The notes: generated by a model not told the origin, from the letters alone. A stretch of DNA of 64,000 nt from Flavobacterium urumqiense (GCF_900108015.1 NZ_FNVP01000012.1:34536-98535); one strand, 5' to 3'. Positions 35,687-45,347 are shown, counted from the first letter of the stretch. Translations and numbers: made by a program.

Positions 35687-36277
35687 CTATTTACCCCATT
35701 TTCCACCACCAATATAAAACCCTACATGTATTCCCATATATGAATTAGAAACTGTCCCTCTATTGTTCCCATTCATACCATGTAAAGTGGATTCCGGTAC
35801 CAAATTATATTCCAGCCCCATTCTAAATTTCCCCCACTCAAAACCGCCTCTAACTAATCCGCCCAAACTACTTGTTGCATCTAATGTGACATTATTTGAA
35901 TTATTTATATCATCAAACTGAACATTCCCTACAGTATAAAACCCTAAACCCCCACCGAGATATGGAACAAAAGTTTTTCCTGATTTGTTAAAGTAATAAT
36001 CATACGTTGCAACGTACGAACTATTAGCAGAAACTTTGGCGCTTGTGCTAACACCCGAATCATTAACATCTCTAACCATTCCTGCAACGCCTATTCGTAA
36101 ACCCACATTCATGTTGTCTTTAATATTATATTTTGGCTCAACAGAGAATAATACACCAGCTCCATTTGACGCTGGAACAAAGCCAAAATCTAAACCAACT
36201 CTGAATCCCCCCTCTTTCTGAGAATAACCAATTGTTACTACTAAGAGTAAAGTAGCTAATAAAATAAATTTTTTCAT
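35687..36277 (-). CDS. Outer membrane beta-barrel protein
   Basis: 196 residues with signal peptide MKKFILLATLLLVVTIGYSQ and alternating beta-strands (FRVGLDFGFVPA, SSYVATYDYYF, FVPYLGGGLGFY, MGIHVGFYIG). It belongs to the small barrel family seen around it (porin-like, eight strands). The Gly-Gly-rich last strand fits barrel insertion by BAM. The function is unknown; it may be an adhesin or pore. It shares the strand of 36420-37010 but is separated by 140 bases. Confidence 0.85.
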   Translation of the reverse strand: MKKFILLATLLLVVTIGYSQKEGGFRVGLDFGFVPASNGAGVLFSVEPKYNIKDNMNVGLRIGVAGMVRDVNDSGVSTSAKVSANSSYVATYDYYFNKSGKTFVPYLGGGLGFYTVGNVQFDDINNSNNVTLDATSSLGGLVRGGFEWGKFRMGLEYNLVPESTLHGMNGNNRGTVSNSYMGIHVGFYIGGGKWGK

Positions 36278-36363
36278 ATGGTTTTAAATAAATTTTAATA
36301 TTTTTACTACAAATTTAACAATAAATATTAACAATCAAAATCTATTATAAATTGTTTTTTTAC

Positions 36364-36396
36364 CAAAAAAAACCTTCCGTTGCGACGAAAGGTCAT
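36364..36396 (-). terminator. Terminator of the second beta-barrel gene
   Basis: ACCTT-CGT/ACGAAAGGT-type stem (one mismatch) next to an A run on the plus strand, which is a T run on the minus strand. Confidence 0.65.
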
Positions 36397-36419
36397 TAAA
36401 TATTTTTTTTTTAAAAACT

Positions 36420-37010
36420 TTAGAATTTGTAACCCACCGAAATTTGAAAAACAGAATTTTTACACTCTGCTTCTCCTGGAAATAAATCTTTTTGTATTCT
36501 TGATAAGCCTAAATTATAACGTGCGCCGAACATAAATCTTTCAGCAAAATAATAGCTGGCTCCAAACCCCAAACTTACATCTGTTGATTGTATTTCATCT
36601 TTAATATCCTCAGATACTCCTCCAGACTTAGCTTTGGCAGATACAAGAAACCCAATTTGAGGACCAAATTCAAGACTAAAGGTATTAGCCACATAATATT
36701 TGGCCATAACTGGAATGTTGATATAATCTAATTTTAAATCTCCATTGTCACCACCAGACTCTAATTTAACTCCTTGTGCGGAATATAGCAATTCAGGCTG
36801 AATGGCAAATTTATCACTTATCATAAATTCTGCGAAAAAACCAACGTGAAATCCTATTAAAGATTTTGAATTTACACCATCTTGATTAGCATTAGTAATT
36901 GAGGAAACGTTCAAACCTCCCTTAACTCCAAAAGACATATCTTCCTTGTCTTGAGCATTCACAAATCCAACTGTGAAAACTGTCACTAATAATAAAGTAA
37001 TTTTTTTCAT
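36420..37010 (-). CDS. PorT-like porin family protein
   Basis: 196 residues: signal peptide MKKITLLLVTVFTVGFVNAQ, then strands FGVKGGLNVSSI, FHVGFFAEFMIS, AIQPELLYSAQG, EFGPQIGFLVSA, LGFGASYYFAERFMFGARYN and the last strand VFQISVGYKF with a C-terminal Phe. This is the typical PorT/OMP_b-brl_2 pattern. Similar proteins stand at 35687 and 37355, so there has been local duplication. Confidence 0.9.
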   Translation of the reverse strand: MKKITLLLVTVFTVGFVNAQDKEDMSFGVKGGLNVSSITNANQDGVNSKSLIGFHVGFFAEFMISDKFAIQPELLYSAQGVKLESGGDNGDLKLDYINIPVMAKYYVANTFSLEFGPQIGFLVSAKAKSGGVSEDIKDEIQSTDVSLGFGASYYFAERFMFGARYNLGLSRIQKDLFPGEAECKNSVFQISVGYKF

Positions 37011-37354
37011 GATTAATTATTTAAAATTTATACACACAAAGTTAAAAAAACCAAACTTTGATTTATCAATAATAACTTAAACTCGTTGATTATCAATATA
37101 CTAAGATTAATAACTAACAAAACAACAAAAGGTAAGATTTAATTTTCAATTTTGGCATGAAAAATGCAATACCACAATAAACAATTATAATATTTGGTGA
37201 TAATAAATAGTAGTAATAGAAAAATGCTCATCAGATACCCTTATTTTTGTTTTTTAAATATTTCTGACAATTGTTTTGTTTACTAATAATGGCAATAATT
37301 GTCAAAATGAAGAGTTTTAAGTATAAATAATTAATACAAATTAAATACCATTTT

Positions 37355-37918
37355 ATGAAAAAGACAATCTTATTTACCGTTTTACTTGTTGCTATATCGA
37401 TGAATATGCAAGCGCAGTTAGTTAAATTTGGAATTAAAGCTGGAGTAAATTATGCCAATCAAACTGGTTCAGATATTACAGTAAACAGCACTAATTACCA
37501 AACAGATGCTATTACAAGTTATCATGCAGGTTTAATTGCAGAAATAAAACTCGTAAACAGTTTCTCTGTACAACCTGAATTGCTATATTCTACACAAGGT
37601 GCTACTTACAAAAATGCTACCGAAGAATTTAGAAATGAATTAGGCTATTTATCAATTCCAGTTTTAGCAAAAATCAATTTGAATAAATTTGTCAGCCTTG
37701 AACTAGGACCCCAAGCTTCTTTTTTATTGAGTGAAAGAAACAATTTTAATGTGAAAGACGCCAATACTTTTGATTTTGCAGTTGTTGGTGGTTTAGGACT
37801 AAATATTACTAAAAATTTATTTATTCAAGGACGTTACGGTTTAGGCTTAACAGATGCCTCACAAGATGCGCAAGTTAAAAACTCTGTTGTTCAAATTTCA
37901 GCAGGTATTAAGTTCTAA
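37355..37918 (+). CDS. PorT-like porin family protein
   Basis: 187 residues: signal MKKTILFTVLLVAISMNMQAQ, GIKAGVNYANQTGS, FSVQPELLYSTQGATY, LGYLSIPVLAKINLNK, SLELGPQASFLLS and the last strand VVQISAGIKF. It aligns strand by strand with the protein at 36420, on the opposite strand, with a shared intergenic region that must hold both promoters. It is closely followed by its terminator and aroQ. Confidence 0.9.
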   Translation: MKKTILFTVLLVAISMNMQAQLVKFGIKAGVNYANQTGSDITVNSTNYQTDAITSYHAGLIAEIKLVNSFSVQPELLYSTQGATYKNATEEFRNELGYLSIPVLAKINLNKFVSLELGPQASFLLSERNNFNVKDANTFDFAVVGGLGLNITKNLFIQGRYGLGLTDASQDAQVKNSVVQISAGIKF

Positions 37919-37943
37919 GAAAATTAAAATAAATATATTTATT

Positions 37944-37976
37944 AAAACCGTTTCATAAATAGGAACGGTTTTTTTA
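37944..37976 (+). terminator. Terminator after the third barrel gene
   Basis: AAAACCGTT and AACGGTTTT with a T run, 25 bases after the stop. Confidence 0.85.
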
Positions 37977-37996
37977 TTTTTACAAAAACAAGCACA

Positions 37997-38410
37997 ATGA
38001 AAATCAGTATCATTAATGGGCCTAATCTTAATCTTTTAGGAAAAAGGGAACCAGAAGTTTATGGAAATCTAACTTTTGAAGAGTATTTCACTACAGTACA
38101 AATTAAATTTCCTGCAATAGAATTTACCTATTATCAAAGCAACATAGAAGGGGAATTAATAGATAAAATTCAGGAATTCGGTTTTTCTTTTGATGGAATT
38201 ATTTTAAATGCCGGTGCTTATACGCATACATCTATCGGTATTGGTGACGCTGTAAAAGCCATAACCACACCTGTTGTTGAAGTGCATATTTCAAATACAT
38301 TTTCTCGCGAAAGCTTCAGACATCAATCCTATATTTCCGGAAATGCTAAAGGAGTTGTTCTTGGATTTGGTTTAAAAAGTTATGAATTAGCAATACAGTC
38401 GTTTCTATAG
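37997..38410 (+). CDS. aroQ: 3-Dehydroquinate dehydratase, type II
   Basis: 137 residues. The start KISIINGPNLNLLGKREPEVYG with its Tyr, the loop around QSNIEGELID, ILNAGAYTHTSI and the HISNTFSRESFRH segment are all typical of class II dehydroquinases. It converts 3-dehydroquinate to 3-dehydroshikimate in the aromatic amino acid pathway. In related genomes it is often adjacent to xerD; here the barrel genes lie in between. Confidence 0.96.
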   Translation: MKISIINGPNLNLLGKREPEVYGNLTFEEYFTTVQIKFPAIEFTYYQSNIEGELIDKIQEFGFSFDGIILNAGAYTHTSIGIGDAVKAITTPVVEVHISNTFSRESFRHQSYISGNAKGVVLGFGLKSYELAIQSFL

Positions 38411-38488
38411 TTTCACTATCAATACAATAAAAACCCTCAAAATCATGTAACATTCCTTACAATTAAGCGTCATACAAAAAACTCAATT

Positions 38489-40975
38489 ATGAAGATTGCT
38501 TACTTGTTCCTTCTATTATTCTTATCTTTTTATTCCAATGCCCAAATCAAAGGAACCATCACTGACGTAAAAGGAAATCCATTACCTTATGTAACTATTT
38601 TTCAAGAAGAAACCTATAACGGAACGACTTCAAACGAACAGGGAAAGTACGAATTGAAAATACGAAAAACGGGCAGCTATATTCTTGTTTTTAAATTTTT
38701 AGGTTACCAAACTAAAAGAGAAATCGTTAGCATTAAAGAATTCCCATTTCTTTTAAATGTAACTTTATCAGAAGAAAACTTCACTTTAAATGAAGTTATA
38801 ATCAACAAAAAAAATAATCCTGCCATAGCGATTATAAAAAATGCCATTGCATCCAAAAAAGAAAATTCGGAAAAAACAGCGCGATTCACAGCCGATTTTT
38901 ATTCCAGGGGATTATTCAAGATCAAGGATTTACCCAAGAAAATAATGGGAATGAAGGTTGATATAGGCGATAACATGGCTTTGAATCTTGATTCAACGGG
39001 AAGCGGTATTTTATATTTATCGGAAACGGTTTCAAAAATAGCTTTTGAAAAGCCCAATAATTTAAAAGAGAAGATTGTTGCTTCCAGAATTTCAGGAAAT
39101 AACAAAGGGTACAGTTATAATACAGCAAAATCATCTACCTATGATTTTTACAATAATACTTTAGAGTTTGGAGTCAACATGATTTCGCCCATTGCCGATA
39201 ATGCTTTCAATTACTACAAATTCAAACTTGAAGGCACTTTTTTTGAAAACAATCAGCAAATCAATAAAATAAAAGTTACCTCAAAGCGTGATAAAGAACC
39301 CGTTTTTGAAGGATATATTTATATTATCGATGATAGTTTCGCAATTTATGCCGTAGACCTTGACATAAAAGGATATAGAATGAAAAATGAATTTACTGAT
39401 GTAATGACCTTAAAACAAAACTTCAGTTACAATTCCAAAAACAAAATTTGGTCAAAAAATTCTCAAAGTCTGGCTTTTAATGCTGGAGCATTTGGAGTAA
39501 AGTTTTCTGGAAAATTCAATTATGTGTATAGTAATTATGAATTCCCTCTTTCTTTCGAAAAGAAAACCTTTGGGAATGAAATTTTGAGTTTCGAGACAAA
39601 TGCCAATAAAAAGGAAGATGCCTTTTGGAATAACATCCGGCCAATTCCTTTGACAATAGAAGAAAGTAACGATTATATTAAGAAAGACAGCCTTCAAACC
39701 ATCAGAAAATCCCAAAAGTATATGGATTCAATTGATGCGAAAAACAATAAATTCAAATTTATGGATTTAATAATGGGTTACGATTACAAAAACACTTTCA
39801 AAAAACATTCCTTTAAATACAATGGATTATTGGATTTGAGCTCGTTAAGTTTTAATACCGTTCAAGGTCATAGTCTTAGTTCTGGTTTTTCATTCAAAAA
39901 TTGGGATGAAGAAAAAGGGAAAAACACTTCGATAAGTACCACTATCAATTATGGTTTTTCAGAAGATCGACTGCGAGTTACCGGTGAATTAAGCCATCGA
40001 TTCAATAATCAGGATTATGCAACCTTAAACTTATCAGGAGGAAATACAGTTAAACAATTTAATGCCGAACAACCCATCAGTAATATTATAAATTCCATAA
40101 GTTCTTTAGCATTTAAGAACAATTATATGAAACTGTATAATCTTGAATTTGCAGCAATAAGCTATAGCCAAGATATTGCTAATGGTGTAAATCTAAATGG
40201 AAAAATAGAATACCAACAACGAAAACCATTATTCAACAACACTGATTTTTCTTATTTCAACAAGAACGATTTATACAGTTCGAACAACCCTTTGGCACCG
40301 GCTGATTTCACTAGTTCAGCTTTTGAAAAACACCATTTAACGAAAGTTAATTTGCTGGCAAAAATCAATTTTGGGAATAAGTATTCCTCCCGCCCCGATG
40401 GCAAATTCAACATTAGAAATAATAAATATCCAACGCTTTATTTAGGCTATGAAAAAGCAATTGCGGCCAACGAAAAGAAGTACGAATTTGACCATTTCAA
40501 CGCCCGATTAACGTACGATTTAACATTGGGGAATAAAGGAGTTTTAGGATTAAATCTAAAAGTAGGAAAGTTTCTGAATGCGGATAATATTGCTTTCATA
40601 GATTACAAACATTTCAATGGTAACCAAACGCATATTGTTCAAACAGAACGTTATTTGAATGTTTTTAATTTGCTACCGTATTATTCTAACAGTACAAACG
40701 ACAGCTATTTTGAAGCTCACATTGAACACAATGACAAAGGATATATTATGAATAAAATTCCTATATTGAACAAATTGAAATCTACTTTAGTGATAGGATT
40801 TCATACCCTTGCCATACCAAATTCGAAGCCATATTCTGAATTTACTGCTGGTCTAGATAATCTTGGTTTTGGAAAATTTAAGCTATTTAGAGTTGATTAT
40901 GTTCGTTCTTACCAAAACGGTTATAAAGGCGATGGGGTTGTTTTTGGTTTAAAGATCCTAAATGTTCTGGAGTAA
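38489..40975 (+). CDS. DUF5686 outer-membrane-type protein with CarboxypepD-like domain
   Basis: 828 residues. A signal peptide (ending SNAQ) is followed by a carboxypeptidase-regulatory-like domain (IKGTITDVKGNPLPYVTIF, about 19-105) and a long DUF5686 region that ends in beta-barrel-like strands (LFRVDYVRSYQNG..VVFGLKI). The composition of the C-terminal half suggests an outer membrane barrel. The role is unknown; family members are usually single genes. A strong terminator follows the stop. Confidence 0.88.
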   Translation: MKIAYLFLLLFLSFYSNAQIKGTITDVKGNPLPYVTIFQEETYNGTTSNEQGKYELKIRKTGSYILVFKFLGYQTKREIVSIKEFPFLLNVTLSEENFTLNEVIINKKNNPAIAIIKNAIASKKENSEKTARFTADFYSRGLFKIKDLPKKIMGMKVDIGDNMALNLDSTGSGILYLSETVSKIAFEKPNNLKEKIVASRISGNNKGYSYNTAKSSTYDFYNNTLEFGVNMISPIADNAFNYYKFKLEGTFFENNQQINKIKVTSKRDKEPVFEGYIYIIDDSFAIYAVDLDIKGYRMKNEFTDVMTLKQNFSYNSKNKIWSKNSQSLAFNAGAFGVKFSGKFNYVYSNYEFPLSFEKKTFGNEILSFETNANKKEDAFWNNIRPIPLTIEESNDYIKKDSLQTIRKSQKYMDSIDAKNNKFKFMDLIMGYDYKNTFKKHSFKYNGLLDLSSLSFNTVQGHSLSSGFSFKNWDEEKGKNTSISTTINYGFSEDRLRVTGELSHRFNNQDYATLNLSGGNTVKQFNAEQPISNIINSISSLAFKNNYMKLYNLEFAAISYSQDIANGVNLNGKIEYQQRKPLFNNTDFSYFNKNDLYSSNNPLAPADFTSSAFEKHHLTKVNLLAKINFGNKYSSRPDGKFNIRNNKYPTLYLGYEKAIAANEKKYEFDHFNARLTYDLTLGNKGVLGLNLKVGKFLNADNIAFIDYKHFNGNQTHIVQTERYLNVFNLLPYYSNSTNDSYFEAHIEHNDKGYIMNKIPILNKLKSTLVIGFHTLAIPNSKPYSEFTAGLDNLGFGKFKLFRVDYVRSYQNGYKGDGVVFGLKILNVLE

Positions 40976-40997
40976 TTTTTAGATTCTTTTATAAATG

Positions 40998-41035
40998 AAA
41001 AACGGAGCAGCTTTCAAAAACCTGCTCCGTTTTTA
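40998..41035. terminator. Bidirectional terminator
   Basis: AAAACGGAGCAG...CTGCTCCGTTTT with flanking A and T, between convergent genes. Confidence 0.88.
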
Positions 41036-41073
41036 TATTTTATAATCCTTGTCAATTACTTCTAATATGCTTT

Positions 41074-41949
41074 CTAATGGTTTTCACCAGGTTCAACATG
41101 AATTAAAACATGTCCCAATTCCGGTAGTTTCTCCGTTAAGGTATCTTTTAATTTATGAGCTAGCTCGTGTCCTTCTTTTACAGTAATATTCGCATTTACA
41201 ATGGCATGCAAGTCTACATGATATTTCATACCCGCTTTTCTGATAAAACATTTTTCGGTATCGATAATTCCTTCTACTTGCTGAGATACTTCTCTAATTT
41301 TTTCAATTAAATCATCATAAACATGCTCGTCCATAATTTCTCCAAGTGCAGGTCTAAAAATCAAATAACTGTTAAATAAAATGAAGCCTGATGCAAAAAG
41401 TGCAGCCCAATCATCAGCCGACTCATATCCTTTTCCTAAAATTAAAGCAATAGAAATTCCAATGAAGGCAGCAACAGAAGTAATAGCATCGCTTCTATGA
41501 TGCCAAGCGTCAGCCTTTAAAGAGGAACTATTAGTCTCTATACTCCTTTTCATTACTACTCGAAATGAATATTCTTTCCAAATAATTATTGCTCCAAGTA
41601 CATAAAGCGTCCATGATTTAGGCAAATCATGTGATGTCCCAATATTATTGATACTCTCATACGCTATAATTGTAGCTGAAGTAATTAAAAAGCCAACAAC
41701 CAAAAAAGTAATTAAAGGTTCCGCTCGGCCATGTCCGTAAGGATGATTTTTATCCGCTGGTCTGTTAGAATACTTGATTCCGAACAATACTAAAAATGAC
41801 GCGAAAATATCGGTCGTAGATTCAATTGCATCTGCTATCAAAGCATAGGAATTTCCAAAAAAACCTGCTAAGCCCTTTATAAGTGCCAAACTTATATTTC
41901 CAACGATACTAAAATAAGTAGCTTTTATTGCAGTCTGTTCGTTTGACAT
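41074..41949 (-). CDS. Cation diffusion facilitator (zinc/iron-type efflux)
   Basis: 291 residues. Six membrane spans (about 10-205) carry the metal-site residues DAIEST and DAWHHRSDA, plus the loop HPYGHGRAEP; the C-terminal cytoplasmic domain follows with HVDLHAIV and the HELAHKL helix. Members export Zn2+, Fe2+, Mn2+ or Co2+ with proton exchange. The DxxxS/HxxxD pattern does not settle which metal. It stands 110 bases from murA on the same strand. Confidence 0.92.
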   Translation of the reverse strand: MSNEQTAIKATYFSIVGNISLALIKGLAGFFGNSYALIADAIESTTDIFASFLVLFGIKYSNRPADKNHPYGHGRAEPLITFLVVGFLITSATIIAYESINNIGTSHDLPKSWTLYVLGAIIIWKEYSFRVVMKRSIETNSSSLKADAWHHRSDAITSVAAFIGISIALILGKGYESADDWAALFASGFILFNSYLIFRPALGEIMDEHVYDDLIEKIREVSQQVEGIIDTEKCFIRKAGMKYHVDLHAIVNANITVKEGHELAHKLKDTLTEKLPELGHVLIHVEPGENH

Positions 41950-42059
41950 AATTGCTGTTGAATTTTAAAAAATTAAAATCGTTTAAATAAACCTAATTGA
42001 ATGTCTCTATTCAGAATCTCTCAGGTTTACTTAAACGATTTTTATAATAATTGTACGTT

Positions 42060-43370
42060 TTATGCTCGAATAATATTAGCACCAATGGCTCTTAATCGTT
42101 CGTCAATACGTTCGTATCCTCTATCTATTTGTTCTATATTTTGAATAGTACTTGTTCCTTTTGCAGAAAGGGCTGCAATCAATAAAGAAATTCCAGCACG
42201 AATATCTGGTGAAGACATAGTTGTAGCTTTCAACTGTGATTTAAAATCGTGTCCCATAACAACCGCTCTATGCGGATCACACAACATGATTTTTGCTCCC
42301 ATGTCGATCAACTTATCAACGAAAAACAATCGGCTTTCAAACATTTTTTGATGAATTAATACGTCACCTCTCGCTTGTGTAGCTACTACTAAAACAATGC
42401 TCAACAAATCCGGAGTAAATCCTGGCCAAGGCGCATCTGCGATGGTAAGAATTGAGCCATCAATATCCGTTTTTACTTCATATCCATCAACGTGAGCTGG
42501 AATGTATATATCATCCCCACGACGTTCCAGAGTAATACCAAGTTTCCTAAATGTATTAGGGATGATTCCCAGGTTATCCCAACTTACATCTTTTATCGTA
42601 ATTTCAGATTTTGTCATTGCTGCAAGACCAATCCAACTACCTATTTCAATCATATCAGGAAGGATTCTATGCTCGCAACCGCCTAAACTTTCAACCCCTT
42701 CAATTGTCAATAAGTTAGATCCTACACCTGTAATTTTAGCTCCCATGCAGTTCAACATCTTACACAATTGTTGCAGGTAAGGCTCGCATGCAGCATTATA
42801 AACGGTTGTTTTCCCTTTGGCCAAAACCGCAGCCATAACTATATTAGCGGTTCCGGTAACAGATGCTTCATCCAATAACATATCAGCACCTTTCAATCCT
42901 TTAGGCGCTTCTACTCCATAAAAATGGTCTTCTCTGTTGTAACGGAATTTAGCTCCAAGATTGATAAATCCTTCAAAATGAGTATCCAATCTTCTACGAC
43001 CTATTTTATCACCACCTGGTTTTGGAATATATCCTTTTCCAAATCGTGCCAAAAGTGGTCCAACAATCATAATAGATCCACGAAGAGAACCGCCTTCTTT
43101 CTTGAATGCTTCAGTTTCTAAATACTGTATATTCACTTCATCAGCTTGAAAAGTATAAGAGCCTGATCCTGTTTTTTGGATTTTCACTCCCAAATTACCT
43201 AAAAGCGTGATTAGTTTATTGATGTCAATAATATCGGGAATATTATTAATGATCACTTTTTCAGGCGTCAAAAGAACGGCACATAAAATTTGTAACGCTT
43301 CATTTTTGGCTCCTTGTGGCGTGATTTCTCCCTTTAGAGGAATGCCTCCTTCTATTTTGAAAATTCCCAT
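42060..43370 (-). CDS. murA: UDP-N-acetylglucosamine 1-carboxyvinyltransferase (MurA), Asp at the fosfomycin site
   Basis: 436 residues. It adds enolpyruvate to UDP-GlcNAc, the first committed step of peptidoglycan synthesis. The conserved AKNEAL near 21 is present. The catalytic loop, PGGCTIGARPVDLH in E. coli, is KPGGDKIGRRRLDTH here, so the Cys115 equivalent is Asp121. The same exchange in other bacteria keeps the enzyme active and prevents fosfomycin from binding. It is transcribed after DUF4290 (about 106 bases). Confidence 0.96.
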   Translation of the reverse strand: MGIFKIEGGIPLKGEITPQGAKNEALQILCAVLLTPEKVIINNIPDIIDINKLITLLGNLGVKIQKTGSGSYTFQADEVNIQYLETEAFKKEGGSLRGSIMIVGPLLARFGKGYIPKPGGDKIGRRRLDTHFEGFINLGAKFRYNREDHFYGVEAPKGLKGADMLLDEASVTGTANIVMAAVLAKGKTTVYNAACEPYLQQLCKMLNCMGAKITGVGSNLLTIEGVESLGGCEHRILPDMIEIGSWIGLAAMTKSEITIKDVSWDNLGIIPNTFRKLGITLERRGDDIYIPAHVDGYEVKTDIDGSILTIADAPWPGFTPDLLSIVLVVATQARGDVLIHQKMFESRLFFVDKLIDMGAKIMLCDPHRAVVMGHDFKSQLKATTMSSPDIRAGISLLIAALSAKGTSTIQNIEQIDRGYERIDERLRAIGANIIRA

Positions 43371-43476
43371 TTTTTACAGTTATGAGTTATAAATTATTAG
43401 TTAAGAGTTAAAAAGTTACGAGCTAAAAGTAATGCAGAAAAAATTCAAAACTTATAACTCCTAATTTATAACTGAC

Positions 43477-44202
43477 TTACAAAGGTTTTCTGTTTTGGTT
43501 TTTGTGAATAGGGTTGGGTTTACCAGTTTTTAAATTCTTGTTACTAAGAATTTTTGGCTGTCCAACTGGTAAAATTTTATTAGATACTCTTTTATTGGTT
43601 CGTAATAAATCGGTTGTATTCAGCAGTTCTTCTGTACTTTGAATTAAATTCAATTTTCCATCGGAAAGTTCATATAAATGTTCGAAAATAACATCATCCT
43701 TTACGGTGTCTTTGTTCCAACTCAAATATGATTTCTTCATGTGATTAGCAATCACTTTCACTAATGCATTTTTCATTTCGCCTTCTTCCCATTTATTGGC
43801 TACGTCAATCATGTACTTTATATTGTTGCCATAATATCTGTATTTGGGGAAATTTTGAGGATATTGTAATACATCTGGTTTCAGTTGCAAAACTTCACGT
43901 GAAGGAATTGGATATGGTGAATCAGCAACCAATTTAAAATCAGACATGATAAAAATCTGATCCCATAACTTATGTTGAAAATCAGGAACATCACGCAAGT
44001 GAGGATTCAAACTTCCCATAACCTGAATGATATATTTTGCCGCTTTGTTGCGCTCCACATCATCTTCAATTTTAGTTGCCTGATCAATTAGCTTTTGCAA
44101 ATGACGTCCGTATTCCGGAATAATCAAATGAGATCGCTCCGCATTATATTCCAAATGGTGGACAACATCGTTCGAGTTTTCTTTTATATATTTTGAATTC
44201 AT
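43477..44202 (-). CDS. DUF4290 protein
   Basis: 241 residues. The first 170 residues are the conserved DUF4290 region: LEYNAERSHLIIPEYGRHLQKLI, MGSLNPHLRDVPDFQHKLWDQ and YPIPSREVLQLKPDVLQYP. The tail is basic and Asn/Lys-rich (KTGKPNPIHKNQNRKP), likely disordered. The family is confined to Bacteroidota and is regularly next to murA; a role in cell-wall synthesis is only suggested by that. Confidence 0.92.
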   Translation of the reverse strand: MNSKYIKENSNDVVHHLEYNAERSHLIIPEYGRHLQKLIDQATKIEDDVERNKAAKYIIQVMGSLNPHLRDVPDFQHKLWDQIFIMSDFKLVADSPYPIPSREVLQLKPDVLQYPQNFPKYRYYGNNIKYMIDVANKWEEGEMKNALVKVIANHMKKSYLSWNKDTVKDDVIFEHLYELSDGKLNLIQSTEELLNTTDLLRTNKRVSNKILPVGQPKILSNKNLKTGKPNPIHKNQNRKPL

Positions 44203-44291
44203 ATTCGAATGTATGTATTTTTGATTTTGTATGCTACTATTCCCGAAAATTTATAATCATTCGAGTGTACCATTTCAAATTCATTTCTTAT

Positions 44292-44576
44292 TTACAATGA
44301 AACAATACCTTTTATTGTAGAAACTTCTAGGTATTTATCTACTATTTCTTGTGCATCTTTAACAGTGACGTCAACAGATATACTGGTGAATTTTCCAGTT
44401 TTGGATTTAGTAGTTTTTATAACTGCACCCATACAATCAAAAGACAATTCTACGCGCTCCACGTTATCATTTTCAGTAGGTACAATAAACTTAAACAAAT
44501 ACAATGCTGGCCATGTATTACTCATATCCAACTCCACTTTTAATCTCTCGTAAAATTCTTCAGTCTTTTTGTCCAT
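44292..44576 (-). CDS. DUF493 family protein (YbeD-like)
   Basis: 94 residues with the alpha-beta fold of DUF493: WPALYLFKFIVP, a central strand run, SKTGKFTSISVDVTVKDAQEI and the end LEVSTIKGIVSL. Members look like small regulatory ACT-like domains but have no firm role. It is upstream of DUF4290 on the same strand. Confidence 0.88.
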   Translation of the reverse strand: MDKKTEEFYERLKVELDMSNTWPALYLFKFIVPTENDNVERVELSFDCMGAVIKTTKSKTGKFTSISVDVTVKDAQEIVDKYLEVSTIKGIVSL

Positions 44577-44698
44577 TTTTCTTTTAAAAATAAAGGCAAA
44601 TATACGGTTTCAAAAGTAAATTATGAATTTTGAATTATGATTTTTTGCCTAATATTATTTTAATAGCAATCAATTTTTTAAATCCCGATAAGTTTAAG

Positions 44699-44706
44699 TA
44701 AATTTG
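44699..44706 (+). promoter_or_regulatory. -7 element for the AAA ATPase gene
   Basis: TAAATTTG ends 17 bases before the GTG start at 44724; the mRNA leader must be very short. Confidence 0.55.
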
Positions 44707-44723
44707 CGCCTTATTTTTTAAAA

Positions 44724-45263
44724 GTGCAGAAAGAAATCATAGTTATCATTGGCGGTCCTGGAACAGGGAAAAGTACTATCATAGACGGATTGATAGCTAA
44801 CGGATATTGTTGCTACCCCGAAATTTCTCGGGAAGTAACCTTGGAAGCTAAAAAACAAGGAATTGAGCAGTTGTTTCTAGAAAAACCATTGTTATTCAGC
44901 GAATTATTGCTGGAAGGAAGAAAAAAACAATTTCAAGATGCTTCCCAAGAACCTCATGAAATTGTATTTATCGACAGAGGAATTCCGGATGTTTTAGCTT
45001 ATATGCACTACATCGGGGACAGTTACCCTGATTTTTTTGATGCTGCCTGCCGAGATCATACCTACTCGAAAATCTTCATTCTTCCGCCTTGGGAAGACAT
45101 ATACATTAGCGATGGCGAACGTTACGAAAACTTCGAACAAGCCAAAATCATTTATACGCATCTTGCTGAAACCTATCAAAACTATGGCTACGAACTTATA
45201 GAAGTGCCAAAAGATACTTTAGATAACAGAATTCTTTTTATCTTAGATGAAATTTCTAAATAA
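44724..45263 (+). CDS. AAA-type ATPase (AAA_28-like)
   Basis: 179 residues, start GTG chosen because it directly precedes the fold. Walker A is in VIIGGPGTGKSTIIDGL (near 8-24), followed by EISREVT near 35 and Walker B-like IVFIDRGIPDVLAYM near 80. The compact size and these motifs fit nucleoside-kinase-like or AAA_28 proteins; the substrate is not known. The gap to recQ is 84 bases and contains a short TCCCGA palindrome. Confidence 0.85.
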   Translation: MQKEIIVIIGGPGTGKSTIIDGLIANGYCCYPEISREVTLEAKKQGIEQLFLEKPLLFSELLLEGRKKQFQDASQEPHEIVFIDRGIPDVLAYMHYIGDSYPDFFDAACRDHTYSKIFILPPWEDIYISDGERYENFEQAKIIYTHLAETYQNYGYELIEVPKDTLDNRILFILDEISK

Positions 45264-45324
45264 TTTACGAATTACAATTTGGGATTTACGATTTTTTTCA
45301 TCTAGTATAACTTAAAATCTGATC

Positions 45325-45340
45325 CCGAAGTCTCGGGACT
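45325..45340. repeat. TCCCGA-N4-TCGGGA palindrome, second copy
   Basis: The same arms as at 2692-2707, with AGTC in the middle. It lies directly before recQ. Confidence 0.6.
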
Positions 45341-45347
45341 GTAATCT

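Noticed and set aside
43378..43474. Inverted repeats around the DUF4290-murA gap
   Set aside because: Only loose similarity (several mismatches), typical of AT-rich intergenic DNA.
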